Positions 8,664 through 17,390 of a stretch of 64,000 nucleotides of DNA are shown piece after piece (the first letter of the stretch is position 1; each line of letters begins with the position of its first letter). The notes beneath the pieces were generated by a model. The model was not told the origin of the DNA and made no database searches. It worked only from the letters and a program-made list of their open reading frames with translations. This DNA comes from Methanococcoides vulcani. Lineage in GTDB: Archaea; Halobacteriota; Methanosarcinia; Methanosarcinales; Methanosarcinaceae. A program made the position numbers and the translations under genes. Location: contig NZ_FOHQ01000001.1 of the NCBI RefSeq assembly GCF_900111645.1, positions 186,001-250,000 on the forward strand. The letters run 5' to 3'.

Positions 8664-10286
8664 ATGTATGGTATTGCATTGGATCTGGGAACAAGTGGTT
8701 TTCGTGCTCAATTGATCGATCTGGAAGCTAAGGAGGTCTTAAAGACTGCTATTACCATGAGGCATCCGCTTCCTGGTGGAAATGTAATGGATCATCTGGA
8801 CTTTGCTATCCAGGTGGGTGCTGATCTTGCACACGAGATCATACTGGATACTGTCAGCAGGATATTTGATGAACTGGATGTGGACACCAGTCTTATCAAG
8901 AGGCTTGCTGTATGTGGTAATCCTATTCAGTTGTCTTTATTCCAGAATATAGAGATCAGGGACCTTGCCTATGCCGGTGAGAACAAACAAAAGAAACTTG
9001 GTGTTGAGAATGTTTCTCGTGATGCAAGGGTATTTCCTGCAAGCGAATTGTTCGAGGGCATCGTGGATCTTCCCAATTGTACTTTGATAGTGCCTCCTGC
9101 TATCAAACATGAGATCGGCGCAGATGCGCTGGCTATGATGATCAAGACCGATTTCATGGACATGGAAGTCCCTTCGATGGTAACTGATTATGGTACAAAT
9201 GCAGAAATGGCCATTAAAGTAGGTGACAAGATCATAACCGGAAGTGCTGCTGCCGGACCGGCAATAGAAGGCCAGGGCATGAGCTGTGGTATGCTGGCAA
9301 GTCCCGGTGCTATCTCTGATGTTAATGTTGAAGGTGACTACTGGAGGGTCACGATCCTCGATGGGCTTATGAACGAGCGCAAAGGGCATTTGATAGATCC
9401 GCTTACCGGCGTGATCAAGGAATCTTCAGAAATTGTTGCAAAAGGTGTGACCGGTACAGGTGCTATTGCTGCACTTTCTCTGGCTATTGAAACTGGTATT
9501 ATTACAAAGATCCCTGAGATACCAAATGGTAAACTTATACTTGGGGATAGAATTGAAATTACTGAGAAGGATATTGAAGAGGCAGGAAAGGCAATTGGTG
9601 CTATCAGGGCTGCACATCTGACCCTTATGCTAGCAGCTGGTACTGAGTACAAGGACCTTGAGAATATGTATATGTCCGGTGCTACCGGTGCGTATGTAAA
9701 TGCAGACAAGGCAAGAAAGCTGGGTTCATGTCCTAATTTCGCACACAATATTGTGCAATTTGGTAATACTTCAGTTGCTCTTGCAAGGGATCTTGTAATG
9801 GATGAGTCCAAGTTGGACGAGGTTATCGAGATCGCACATAAGATCAAAGCAGATCACCTGATGATGGCCACAAGTGATGAATTCTCTAATATCTATGTTT
9901 GTGAGCTTTCCTACTGGACCCAGGGTATGCCTCTTGATATGTATAACCAGATGCTTGGAATGTACAATCTGCCTGAGCTTCCAGAGATGTTCATGAACCC
10001 GCGGATCGAAAAGAGGGTTGCAAAGGACATTGATGAGGTTGGAAAAGAAGGGTTGAAGATCGTCAGTGATCTTGGAATTATCATTGAAGAGGAAGCTCCG
10101 GGGTGTATTCTTTGCCACAAGTGTGAGGAAGAATGCCCTGAGGATGCTATCACCATGATTGAACGTGATGGTAAGCTTTTTGCAAACTATAATAGTGAAA
10201 GGTGTCTTGGCACCAGTTGCAGGCGATGTGTCTCGATCTGTCCGGTGTCTGCGATCCATTACAAGAACATTTCTATTAAGGAATGA
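8664..10286 (+). CDS. ramA: RamA, corrinoid protein reductive activase
   Basis: A 540-residue iron-sulfur ATPase that reduces inactive Co(II) methylamine corrinoid proteins back to Co(I). The N-terminal part has the actin/ASKHA-like fold start MYGIALDLGTSGFRAQLID, and later DYGTNAEMAI and GVTGTGAIAALS. The C-terminus holds two [4Fe-4S] motifs, CILCHKCEEECP (about residues 487-498) and CLGTSCRRCVSICP (about 514-527), which is the RamA layout rather than that of bacterial activases with N-terminal clusters. It lies directly before the trimethylamine/dimethylamine operon whose corrinoid proteins MttC and MtbC would be its substrates. Start ATG follows GAGGTAATC. Confidence 0.94.
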   Translation: MYGIALDLGTSGFRAQLIDLEAKEVLKTAITMRHPLPGGNVMDHLDFAIQVGADLAHEIILDTVSRIFDELDVDTSLIKRLAVCGNPIQLSLFQNIEIRDLAYAGENKQKKLGVENVSRDARVFPASELFEGIVDLPNCTLIVPPAIKHEIGADALAMMIKTDFMDMEVPSMVTDYGTNAEMAIKVGDKIITGSAAAGPAIEGQGMSCGMLASPGAISDVNVEGDYWRVTILDGLMNERKGHLIDPLTGVIKESSEIVAKGVTGTGAIAALSLAIETGIITKIPEIPNGKLILGDRIEITEKDIEEAGKAIGAIRAAHLTLMLAAGTEYKDLENMYMSGATGAYVNADKARKLGSCPNFAHNIVQFGNTSVALARDLVMDESKLDEVIEIAHKIKADHLMMATSDEFSNIYVCELSYWTQGMPLDMYNQMLGMYNLPELPEMFMNPRIEKRVAKDIDEVGKEGLKIVSDLGIIIEEEAPGCILCHKCEEECPEDAITMIERDGKLFANYNSERCLGTSCRRCVSICPVSAIHYKNISIKE

Positions 10287-11126
10287 TCTGTGTCTTTCTA
10301 TTGTGATGCACTATTTTCTGTCGCCCGGGGTCAGGGCGGCGTTTCTTTTTGCTATTTAAGCCTTTTGCATAAATGGTTTTCTTTTTTACCTAATACATGT
10401 CTTTTGAAAGATGGTGTTATACGCCAACGATCATCTTTAATATTATTGTACTGTAAATTGGCACATGTGTATATTCCAGTTATAGGGGCAACTTTTCTTG
10501 TGTTATTTTTTCCATATTCTTCATTTATTTATTATCGGGCTTTCATGTTTGTGTTTTTTAATTCAATCCGGCTATTTGTGTGCTATATAATTGGCGGGCA
10601 AATATGCTTGATTTGTCAGTATTATAAAAAAAAAGCAGGCTTCATATTCCCGAAAATTATCCTCATCCGGACATTGTATATGATATATTTTTTGATAACC
10701 AGACCAGTAAATATATATACGCGTGTTGAAAACAAGGTACTATCAGTTAAATCGAAGGTGTGTCTGACAACGGATGGTGGAACGACTCAGATAAACATCC
10801 TTTTGGCATGGATCTCTTGTAGATATTTGCCTGGGATGCAATGATGGGTTTCCACGGGATGTTGCAATACGCCATATGAAATGCTGTATTATGGATCTGC
10901 ATGTATTCCTGCGGGATTGGCATTATGCTGCATGCATGAAACATTTTGCAGGGTTTCATTTCGAAACATTTAATGTTGGCATGACTGCATTCATCGTTTC
11001 GTCTGTGTGGCGATATGACCTTCATGGTCTGCTTTTGGATGCGATCTGTCAGTATTATGGTCAGTATCATTCGATTCGGATGACCTGACCTTACTAAAAA
11101 AAACAAATAAAGGAGTTGTAAAGAAA
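10287..11126 (+). promoter_or_regulatory. Long spacer with mttB promoter and ~380-base 5' leader
   Basis: There is no convincing gene in these 840 bases. The open frames have poor composition and no ribosome sites. A strong TATA box GTAAATATATATAC at about 10707-10720 should start transcription near 10745, leaving a leader of roughly 380 bases before mttB. The leader contains the 7-bp hairpin ATGAAAC / GTTTCAT (10936-10942 with 10953-10959). Long leaders are known for methylamine and methanol methyltransferase operons of Methanosarcina. The mttB ribosome site AAAGGAG lies near 11109-11115. Confidence 0.6.
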
Positions 11127-12617
11127 ATGGTAGAAGGTTTTTACCCAGCTAGATTCCCACTTCAGGGTGTACAGTTAGAGTTGTTCTCCGATGATGATAT
11201 GAGAGCTATCCACTACGCTTCAATGGAAGTATTCCTTAACCCTGGTATCCAGGTATCTGACCCAGAAGCAAGGGCAATCTTCAAGGAAGCTGGTTGTGAA
11301 GTCGACGAGAAGACCCAGATCGTAAAGATCCCGGAGTTCCTTGTGAACAGGGCACTCATTGACGCACCATCAAGGTTCCTGCTTTATGGTCGTGACAAGA
11401 AGAAGACCGTCGACATGGTACACAAAGGTAAGGTCCACTACATACCTTTCGGTACCGGTGTCAAGATGTGCAACTACGTCTCACCAGGCAAGTACGAGAC
11501 AGTCGACTCTGTTGAGCAGGACATTACAGATACCGCAAAGGTCTGTGACTACCTCGATGGATTCAGCTACTTCTCACTTACCGTTTCCGCAAGGGACTGG
11601 GCAGGAAAGGGAGCACAGGATGTCCACGAGACCCTCACACCTCTCGCAGGCACTACCAAACACTTCCACCACATCGACCCTGTCGGTGAGAACGTCGAGT
11701 ACTACAAGGGAATTGTCGACGCATACTATGGTGGCGACACTGAGGAAGCTCGCAAGAGGCCAATCATGTCCATGCTTCTCTGCCCAACCAGCCCACTCGA
11801 GCTCAGTGTGAACGCATGTCAGGTCATAATGAAAGGTGCAAACTTCGGTATGCCAGTGAACGTCCTGAGTATGGCAATGTCCGGTGGATCCTCCCCAGTA
11901 TTCAGAGCAGGTACACTCGTTACACACAACGCAGAGATCCTCGCAGGTATCGTACTTGCACAGCTCGTTCAGCCAGGCGCATCAGTATTCTACGGTAGCT
12001 CAACCACAACCTTCGACCTGAGGAAAGGAACAGCTCCAGTCGGTGCACCAGAACTCGGTCTTATCAGCGCTGCAGTCGGTAAGATGGGTCAGTTCTATGG
12101 CCTCCCAACCTATGTTGCAGGTACCTAGGCAGATGCCAAGGTCCCAGACACACAGTCAGGCCACGAGAAGACAATGACCACCCTGCTCCCAGCATTCGCC
12201 GGATGTAACACCATCTACGGTGGAGGTATGCTCGAGCTCGGTATGACATTCTCCCTTGAGCAGTTCGTGATCGATAACGACATCATCAAGATGACAAGGT
12301 CCGCAATGCGCGGTGTCCCAGTATCAGACGAGACACTCGCTGTACCATCCATCCAGAAGGTCGGAATCGGTAACAACTTCCTTGCACACAAGGAAACCAG
12401 GAACAACCTCAATCTCGTATCTGCTCCAGATCTCTTTGACAGGGACATGTTCGGAGACTGGGAAGCAGCAGGTTCCAAGGATATTGCAACCGTCGCACAC
12501 GAGAAGGTTGTTGACATCATGAAGAACCACGAGGTAAAGGCAATCGACGCTGACCTCTTAGCAGACATGCAGGCTGTAGTGGACAAGGCAGATGTTGACT
12601 TCAGAGCCAACATGTAA
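11127..12617 (+). CDS. mttB: MttB, trimethylamine methyltransferase with pyrrolysine
   Basis: Trimethylamine:corrinoid methyltransferase, 496 residues, read through an in-frame TAG at 12126-12128. That codon is residue 334, the known pyrrolysine position of MttB. The frame continues without a break to TAA at 12615. Pyrrolysine activates the methylamine for transfer to the Co(I) of MttC, encoded 41 bases downstream. The sequence around the amber is TYVAGT[14 protein letters not shown]. Ribosome site AAAGGAGTTG precedes the ATG. Codon use is strongly biased, as in highly expressed genes. An ordinary gene caller would split this gene at the TAG. Confidence 0.96.
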
Positions 12618-12658
12618 ATTGTACAATAATAATTTACAAAATTAAAGGAGTTTTAAAA

Positions 12659-13309
12659 ATGGTATCACAGGATGAAATTAACGCAAGAGCAAAAGCTGCA
12701 GTCATGGATTTCGATGACGAAGCAGTAGAAGAAATATGTGAAGAAGCAATCGAAGCAAAGGTCGATGTAGTATCCCTTATTCAGGACGGTCTTACCGCAG
12801 GTATGAACGAAGTGGGCGACCAGTTCGAGCAGGGCACTCTTTTCCTTCCACACGTCATTGCAGCATCCGAAGCAATGAGCGCTGGTGTCGCAGTACTTAC
12901 CCCTGTCCTCGAGGCACAGGGCGGAGCTGTAAAATCCAAAGGAAAGATCGTCATCGGTACCATTGAGGGTGACATCCACTCCATCGGTAAGGACATTGTT
13001 GCAACAATGCTCAAGATCGCTGGATTCCAGGTCGTTGACCTCGGCAGAGATGTTGCAATCGCTACATACGTCGATGCAGTCAAGGAACACAAGCCACTTG
13101 TGATCGGTTCTTCTGCACTCATGACCACCACAATGGTCCTTCAGATGCAGATCGAAGAACAGCTCAAGGAAGCTGGCATCCGTGACACTGTCCTGACCAT
13201 GGTCGGTGGCGCACCTGTCACACAGGACTGGGCAGACAAGATCGGCTCAGACATCTATGCTGAGAACGCAACAGACGCAGTCGTAAAATGTAACGCAGCT
13301 GCTGAGTAA
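12659..13309 (+). CDS. mttC: MttC, trimethylamine corrinoid protein
   Basis: A 216-residue methyl carrier. The N-terminal helical cap (about residues 1-90) has the LxxGMNEVGxxFEQGxLFLPHV pattern. The B12-binding Rossmann domain has GDIHSIGK, the DxHxxG motif whose His107 is the lower axial ligand to cobalt. It accepts the methyl group from MttB and hands it to a coenzyme M methyltransferase (MtbA, not in this window). ATG follows AAAGGAGTTTTAAAA. RamA upstream is its likely reactivator. Confidence 0.95.
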   Translation: MVSQDEINARAKAAVMDFDDEAVEEICEEAIEAKVDVVSLIQDGLTAGMNEVGDQFEQGTLFLPHVIAASEAMSAGVAVLTPVLEAQGGAVKSKGKIVIGTIEGDIHSIGKDIVATMLKIAGFQVVDLGRDVAIATYVDAVKEHKPLVIGSSALMTTTMVLQMQIEEQLKEAGIRDTVLTMVGGAPVTQDWADKIGSDIYAENATDAVVKCNAAAE

Positions 13310-13325
13310 ATTTGCTTTGGAAGAG

Positions 13326-13355
13326 CAGTGGAGTGTTCGTAAGAACTCTTCACTG
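13326..13355 (+). other. Hairpin between mttC and mttP
   Basis: A 13-base arm pair (13326-13338 and 13343-13355) around the loop GTAA, with one mismatch and one G-U pair. It may be a partial terminator or an RNA-processing and stability element, since the methyltransferase genes need far more product than the permease downstream. A TATA-like TATATTATAAC at 13381-13391 suggests a second promoter for mttP. Confidence 0.5.
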
Positions 13356-13438
13356 TAATTCTTTAAGCTGATCTATCTGTATATATTATAACTTGTGTCA
13401 ATTATCATCATTATAAAAGAGTTGGAGGAGGAGTTATT

Positions 13439-14503
13439 TTGGACATAAGAGAGTTGAAGAAATTAGAAAATAAAAGGAAAATGAACAAGGGTTATATGTG
13501 GGCCCTTTTCTGTGCAATCTTATGGGGTATATGGTATATTCCAGGTACTATTATCTGGGCAGTACCTCCATTTGATGCAATGTGGATCACGATCGCAGAT
13601 CCAACTGGTGCAGAATTATACGAAAATGCAACAGCTGCAACGCTTGTGGTTGCTGTGTTGATATCCGCATTCAATGCTCTGACCGTTATTATTGCACTTT
13701 TGGTATGGAATGGTGTACTTGGTAAGTTCGGTGAGATGAAGAGGACATTGAAAGAGTTCCACCCATGCAGTAAATGGTTCTTCCTTGCATCTATCTTTGG
13801 TGGACCTATCGCTATCCTTGGTTCATTTATCGCTATAGGATTTGTTGGAGCAGGATTCGCAGCAGTAGCTGCTTTGTTATACCCTGTGATCGGTTCAATC
13901 CTTGCTTACTACTGGTATGGTGAGAAGATAAGCAAGCGCGCAGCTCTTGGTATCTTTGTAATCATTGCTGGTGGTCTTACTATCTTCGTCGGTGGTGCAA
14001 TCGCTGAGATACAGGCCGGTGACATCGCATGGATCGGATACATTGGCGGTCTGATGGCAGCATTAGGATGGGGTATTGAAGGCGCAATTGCCGGAAAAGG
14101 TCTTGACATCGCAGAACCTGATGTAGGTATTACACTCAGGTTCCTTGGTGAGAACCTTATCTGGTGGATAATCCTCGTACCTGCAGTCGCACTGGCTGGA
14201 TATCCAATCTTCGAGTATGCAATCGCAGCATTCAACCCACTGTCAATAATGGTACTTGGATTTGCAGGTATCACATTTGGTTACTGCTATGTTTGCTGGT
14301 ATAAATCATTCCCACTTGTTGGTGTTGGAAGAGGTCAGGGTATCGGAAACCTTTACGGTCTTTGTGCTGTGATCTTCATGTACCTGTTCCTTGCACAGGT
14401 GCCAGCATGGACAGTACTTGTCGGTGGTGCACTTTGTGTCCTCGGTAGTTTTGTAATGATCTCTGAAGAAACAGGTGAACTGGAATCTCTGAGAGGTGAG
14501 TAA
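13439..14503 (+). CDS. mttP: MttP, putative methylamine permease
   Basis: A 354-residue membrane protein with about ten hydrophobic helices, resembling drug/metabolite (EamA-type) transporters. It occupies the position of MttP in Methanosarcina mtt operons. The pattern NKGYMWALFCAILWGIWYIP is typical. Two internal halves each begin with a W-G motif (ILWGIW and ALGWGIEGA), fitting a duplicated five-helix unit. The start is a TTG at 13439, supported by a strong GGAGGAGGAG six bases upstream; no ATG gives a full first helix with a ribosome site. Transport of trimethylamine is inferred from context. Confidence 0.85.
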   Translation: MDIRELKKLENKRKMNKGYMWALFCAILWGIWYIPGTIIWAVPPFDAMWITIADPTGAELYENATAATLVVAVLISAFNALTVIIALLVWNGVLGKFGEMKRTLKEFHPCSKWFFLASIFGGPIAILGSFIAIGFVGAGFAAVAALLYPVIGSILAYYWYGEKISKRAALGIFVIIAGGLTIFVGGAIAEIQAGDIAWIGYIGGLMAALGWGIEGAIAGKGLDIAEPDVGITLRFLGENLIWWIILVPAVALAGYPIFEYAIAAFNPLSIMVLGFAGITFGYCYVCWYKSFPLVGVGRGQGIGNLYGLCAVIFMYLFLAQVPAWTVLVGGALCVLGSFVMISEETGELESLRGE

Positions 14504-14504
14504 T

Positions 14505-14801
14505 ATGGCTGGACAACGCCCAATAAAATTCAGGTTGCTTGAGCTATTCTCTGATGAGAAGGAGCACTGGAACAACGAGATCGTCACACAGATGCAGAAA
14601 GAATACAACATGAACAGCAACTTCGGCAGGGATTCGCTCAACTTCGATATCCTCGAGCTTGCTTCAGGTGGTATGCTCAAATCTGTAGAGTCAAAGGTCG
14701 ATGAGGATGGTGTATACAAGAAAGGTTTCCTTTTGCACAAGTATGTCATCACTGATTTCGGAAAGGTTCGTGCATCCGATGCATGCCTGGAGTACGTATA
14801 A
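14505..14801 (+). CDS. Small winged-helix-like protein in mttP operon
   Basis: A 98-residue soluble protein starting at the ATG at 14505, two bases after the mttP stop and behind GAGAGGTGAG. Predicted features are an N-terminal helix pair (RLLELFSDEKEHWNNEIVTQMQ), a helix (SLNFDILELASGGML) and a strand-rich end (KGFLLHKYVITDFGKVRA). Together these read like a winged-helix fold similar to PadR/MarR-type DNA-binding domains. It has no membrane segment. Its place between the permease and the mtbC-mtbB genes suggests either a local regulator or a cytoplasmic transporter partner; the sequence alone does not decide. Confidence 0.72.
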   Translation: MAGQRPIKFRLLELFSDEKEHWNNEIVTQMQKEYNMNSNFGRDSLNFDILELASGGMLKSVESKVDEDGVYKKGFLLHKYVITDFGKVRASDACLEYV

Positions 14802-14813
14802 GGAGGTTTGAAT

Positions 14814-14972
14814 ATGGGAGTAATGAACGACTATATGGTAGGTTACTATGGCGAAGGCTTTGATATGACCATGGCCCCTGTACCAGCAGCAGAATACACC
14901 TGGATGATCGCGATCATCGTTATTGCTTTGGTCGCGTTGTGGCAGGCAAGGACATTTGTGTCCCAATTCTAA
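14814..14972 (+). CDS. 52-residue single-helix membrane microprotein in the methylamine operon
   Basis: An unlisted small gene. ATG at 14814 lies eight bases behind a near-perfect ribosome site, AAGGAGG (14800-14806). The 52 codons end in TAA at 14970. The product starts MGVMNDYMVGYYGEGFDM, has one hydrophobic helix (about residues 30-44, WMIAIIVIALVALW) and ends ARTFVSQF. It begins 12 bases after the preceding stop, so it is co-transcribed with mttP and the winged-helix gene. It could be an accessory subunit of the permease; single-helix partners of transporters are common. No homologue is known to me. Confidence 0.75.
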   Translation: MGVMNDYMVGYYGEGFDMTMAPVPAAEYTWMIAIIVIALVALWQARTFVSQF

Positions 14973-14997
14973 GGACGCAAAACACAAAATATATATA

Positions 14998-15057
14998 TGT
15001 AGTTGGGCTTTTGGGTAAGCACCGGGCAATATTCCCGGTGCATATCCGCCAACTACA
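14998..15057 (+). other. Nested inverted repeat upstream of mtbC
   Basis: An outer 9-bp stem (TGTAGTTGG 14998-15006 with CCAACTACA 15049-15057) encloses an inner 8-bp GC-rich stem (GCACCGGG 15019-15026 with CCCGGTGC 15034-15041). The whole forms a compact 60-base RNA structure in the 148-base gap between the microprotein and mtbC. No T-tract follows directly, so a processing, stability or attenuation element fits better than a simple terminator. Confidence 0.6.
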
Positions 15058-15120
15058 TTTACATTTTCTATAAAATCCCTGTGGGATTATCATAGAATTG
15101 TTTTCAAAGGAGGTTTTAAA

Positions 15121-15762
15121 ACGACAACAGAAGAATTATTCAAAGAACTATCCGATGCGGTAGTAAGTTGCAAGAAAGATGATGTAGTAGCTGCAGTAAA
15201 CAAGGCAAAGGGCCAGGCTCCAGCAGTAGAACTTATCGACAACGGTCTCGCAGCAGGTATGAACCAAGTTGGTGTACTCTTCGAGAGAGGAAAACTCTTC
15301 CTTCCACACGTTATGATGGCAGCTGATGCAATGTCCGCTGGTGTTGAACTGCTTCAGGATGAGCTTGCATCTGGTGAAGGATCCGCTAAGCTCGGTGTTA
15401 TTGTAAACGGTACCGTCGAGGGTGACGTTCACGACATCGGTAAGGCAATCGTATCAACCATGCTTCAGGCAGCAGGCTTTGAAGTCCACGATATTGGCAG
15501 GGACGTTCCACTCCAGAACTTCATCGACAAGATCAAGGAAACCAATGCTGATATGGTCGGTCTCTCCGCACTTATGACAACCACACTCCAGGGCCAGAAA
15601 GAAGTCATTGAGCTTCTCAAGGAGAACGGTATGAGAGATGATGTCAAGGTCATGGTCGGCGGTGCTCCAGCAACAGACGCATGGGCAAAGAAGATCGGTG
15701 CAGACTGCTATGCAGAAAATGCAAGTGAAGCTGTAGTAAAAGCAAAAGAACTCCTCTTATAA
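15121..15762 (+). CDS. mtbC: MtbC, dimethylamine corrinoid protein, with an apparent ACG start
   Basis: A 213-residue corrinoid carrier that accepts methyl from MtbB. The helical cap (LAAGMNQVGVLFERGKLFLPHV) is followed by a B12 domain with GDVHDIGK, His104 being the cobalt ligand. The frame has no ATG, GTG or TTG between an upstream TAA at 15016 and the ATG at 15259; starting there would remove 46 residues of the conserved cap. A perfect AAAGGAGG (15106-15113) stands seven bases before ACG at 15121. That mirrors mttC (AAAGGAG-TTTTAAAA-ATG), and the following codons read TTEELFKEL as expected for MtbC. The start is therefore probably ACG, or the ATG has been lost by mutation or sequence error. 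Confidence 0.88.
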   Translation, partial: TTTEELFKELSDAVVSCKKDDVVAAVNKAKGQAPAVELIDNGLAAGMNQVGVLFERGKLFLPHVMMAADAMSAGVELLQDELASGEGSAKLGVIVNGTVEGDVHDIGKAIVSTMLQAAGFEVHDIGRDVPLQNFIDKIKETNADMVGLSALMTTTLQGQKEVIELLKENGMRDDVKVMVGGAPATDAWAKKIGADCYAENASEAVVKAKELLL

Positions 15763-15785
15763 GTTCCTATAATTAAGGTGTAAAC

Positions 15786-17189
15786 ATGGCAACAGAATAT
15801 TTCTTAAGAATGGGTGACGGCGCAAAGATCTTCATGAGCAAGGAAGACATCATGGCCGACATCGAAGCAGGTTGTGCTGACGCAGCAGACCTTGGTGACA
15901 TCCCATCCCTTTCAGAAGATGAAATGGAGAAGATGCTCGATATCATCACATCTCCTGGCAGGATCGTTGGTGTGGAGCCAGGAATGGAAGTTCCGGTAAC
16001 ACACGACATCGGTGCGATCAGGATCGACGGTGACCAGGGTAACAGTGGTGTAGGTATTCCTGCAAGCAGACTCGTCGGTTCCATGATCCACGAGCGCGCA
16101 TTCGGTGCAGACACAATGGAACTCGGTCACATCGACTACAGTTACAAGCCTGTCAAACCAGTCATCTCCCAGGAACAGCAGACAATGGAAGTTTGCCAGC
16201 AGAACATGGTCATTCCTATGCTCTACGGTGCAATGCCAAACATGGGTCTGTACTACACACCTGATGGTCCATTCGAGAACCCAGGTGACCTGATGAAAGC
16301 ATTCAAGATCTCTGAAGCTCAGGAATCCATCAAGAGCGCTGGTGACCACGGTATTCGTGACATGGTCTGGATCATGCAGAGACTCCAGCACGTCGGTTGT
16401 GACGGTGTCAACTTCGATACTATCGGTGCAGCCGGTGACGGTGACATGTATGCATCACTTAATTCTATCGAAGCACTGAGGAAAGAATTCCCGAACATGT
16501 ACATCAATGCAGGTATGGCAGGAGAACTCGTTCTCGGTATGCACGGTGAACTTGAGTATGACGGCACAGTACTGGCAGGTCTCTGGCCACACCAGCAGGT
16601 AGGACTTGCTGCAAAGGCAGGGGCAAACATCTTCGGTCCTGTATGTAACACCAACACCAGCAAGACCTCCGCATGGAACCTTGGTCGCTCAGTTACCTTC
16701 ATGAAGTCAGCTGTTGAGGCATCTCCAATACCATGTCACGTAGATATGGGAATGGGTGTCGGCGGTATCCCAATGCTTGAGACCCCACCAATAGATGCAG
16801 TAACCAGGGCAAGCAAGGCAATGGTCGAGATCGCAGGCGTCGATGGTATATAGATCGGTGTCGGTGACCCACTCGGTATGCCAATTGCACACATCATGGC
16901 ATCAGGTATGACCGGAATGAGAGCAGCTGGTGACCTTGTTGCAAGGATGCAGTTCTCCAAGAGCATGAGAATTGGTGACGCAAAGGACTTCGTATCAAAG
17001 AAGCTCGGTGTCTCAAACGCAGACCTTTCCGACGAGTACGTCATGAGGGAGATCAGAGAAGAGCTCGACATTGGTGTAATCACATCAGTTCCTGGATGCG
17101 CAAAAGGTATTGCAGCTAAGATGAACATCGAGAAACTTCTCGGTATCAACATCAACTGCTGTGACAAGTTCAGGGAAACCATCGCATAA
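15786..17189 (+). CDS. mtbB: MtbB, dimethylamine methyltransferase with pyrrolysine
   Basis: Dimethylamine:corrinoid methyltransferase, 467 residues including pyrrolysine at position 356, encoded by TAG at 16851-16853. The length and amber position match the MtbB family exactly. The N-terminal part is [20 protein letters not shown]; around the amber it reads GVDGI[13 protein letters not shown]. The frame downstream is intact to TAA at 17187. It transfers one methyl of dimethylamine to MtbC, encoded just upstream with a 23-base gap, and starts behind AAGGTGTAAAC. A strong terminator follows 10 bases after the stop, so it ends the operon. A gene caller would split it into two pieces. Confidence 0.96.
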
Positions 17190-17199
17190 ATTCAATAAA

Positions 17200-17236
17200 C
17201 AGACCCGGGGTTTACCCGGTCTGTATTTCTTTTTTT
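17200..17236 (+). terminator. Terminator of the mttB-mtbB operon
   Basis: A GC-rich hairpin (arms at 17200-17209 and 17215-17223, one bulged C) is followed by a T-rich tract. It lies just after mtbB. Confidence 0.75.
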
Positions 17237-17390
17237 ACTAAGTATATTAAGACCATTCTATAGGTCTGTCAATTTTATAATGTGACCTCAATTAGGGTCA
17301 GGTTTTGAAAAACAATTTATATTTTAATTGCGTTATCTCCACAATGTTATTTTGGTATGCGTATAATAACGTACATTCTGGAGATTGATC

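Noticed and set aside
10290-10844. 184-residue open frame upstream of mttB
   Set aside because: It begins four bases after ramA without a ribosome site, has low-complexity aromatic composition, and spans the mttB TATA box at 10707-10720.
10876-11088. 70-residue open frame in the mttB leader
   Set aside because: No ribosome site, unusual composition, and it overlaps the leader hairpin; treated as leader sequence.
12174-12617. Second half of mttB (and 16878-17189 of mtbB) as separate genes
   Set aside because: Both are continuations through a pyrrolysine TAG at the positions known for these enzymes.
15259-15762. mtbC starting at its first ATG
   Set aside because: This would remove 46 residues that align with the helical cap of MttC and leave the AAAGGAGG at 15106 unused.
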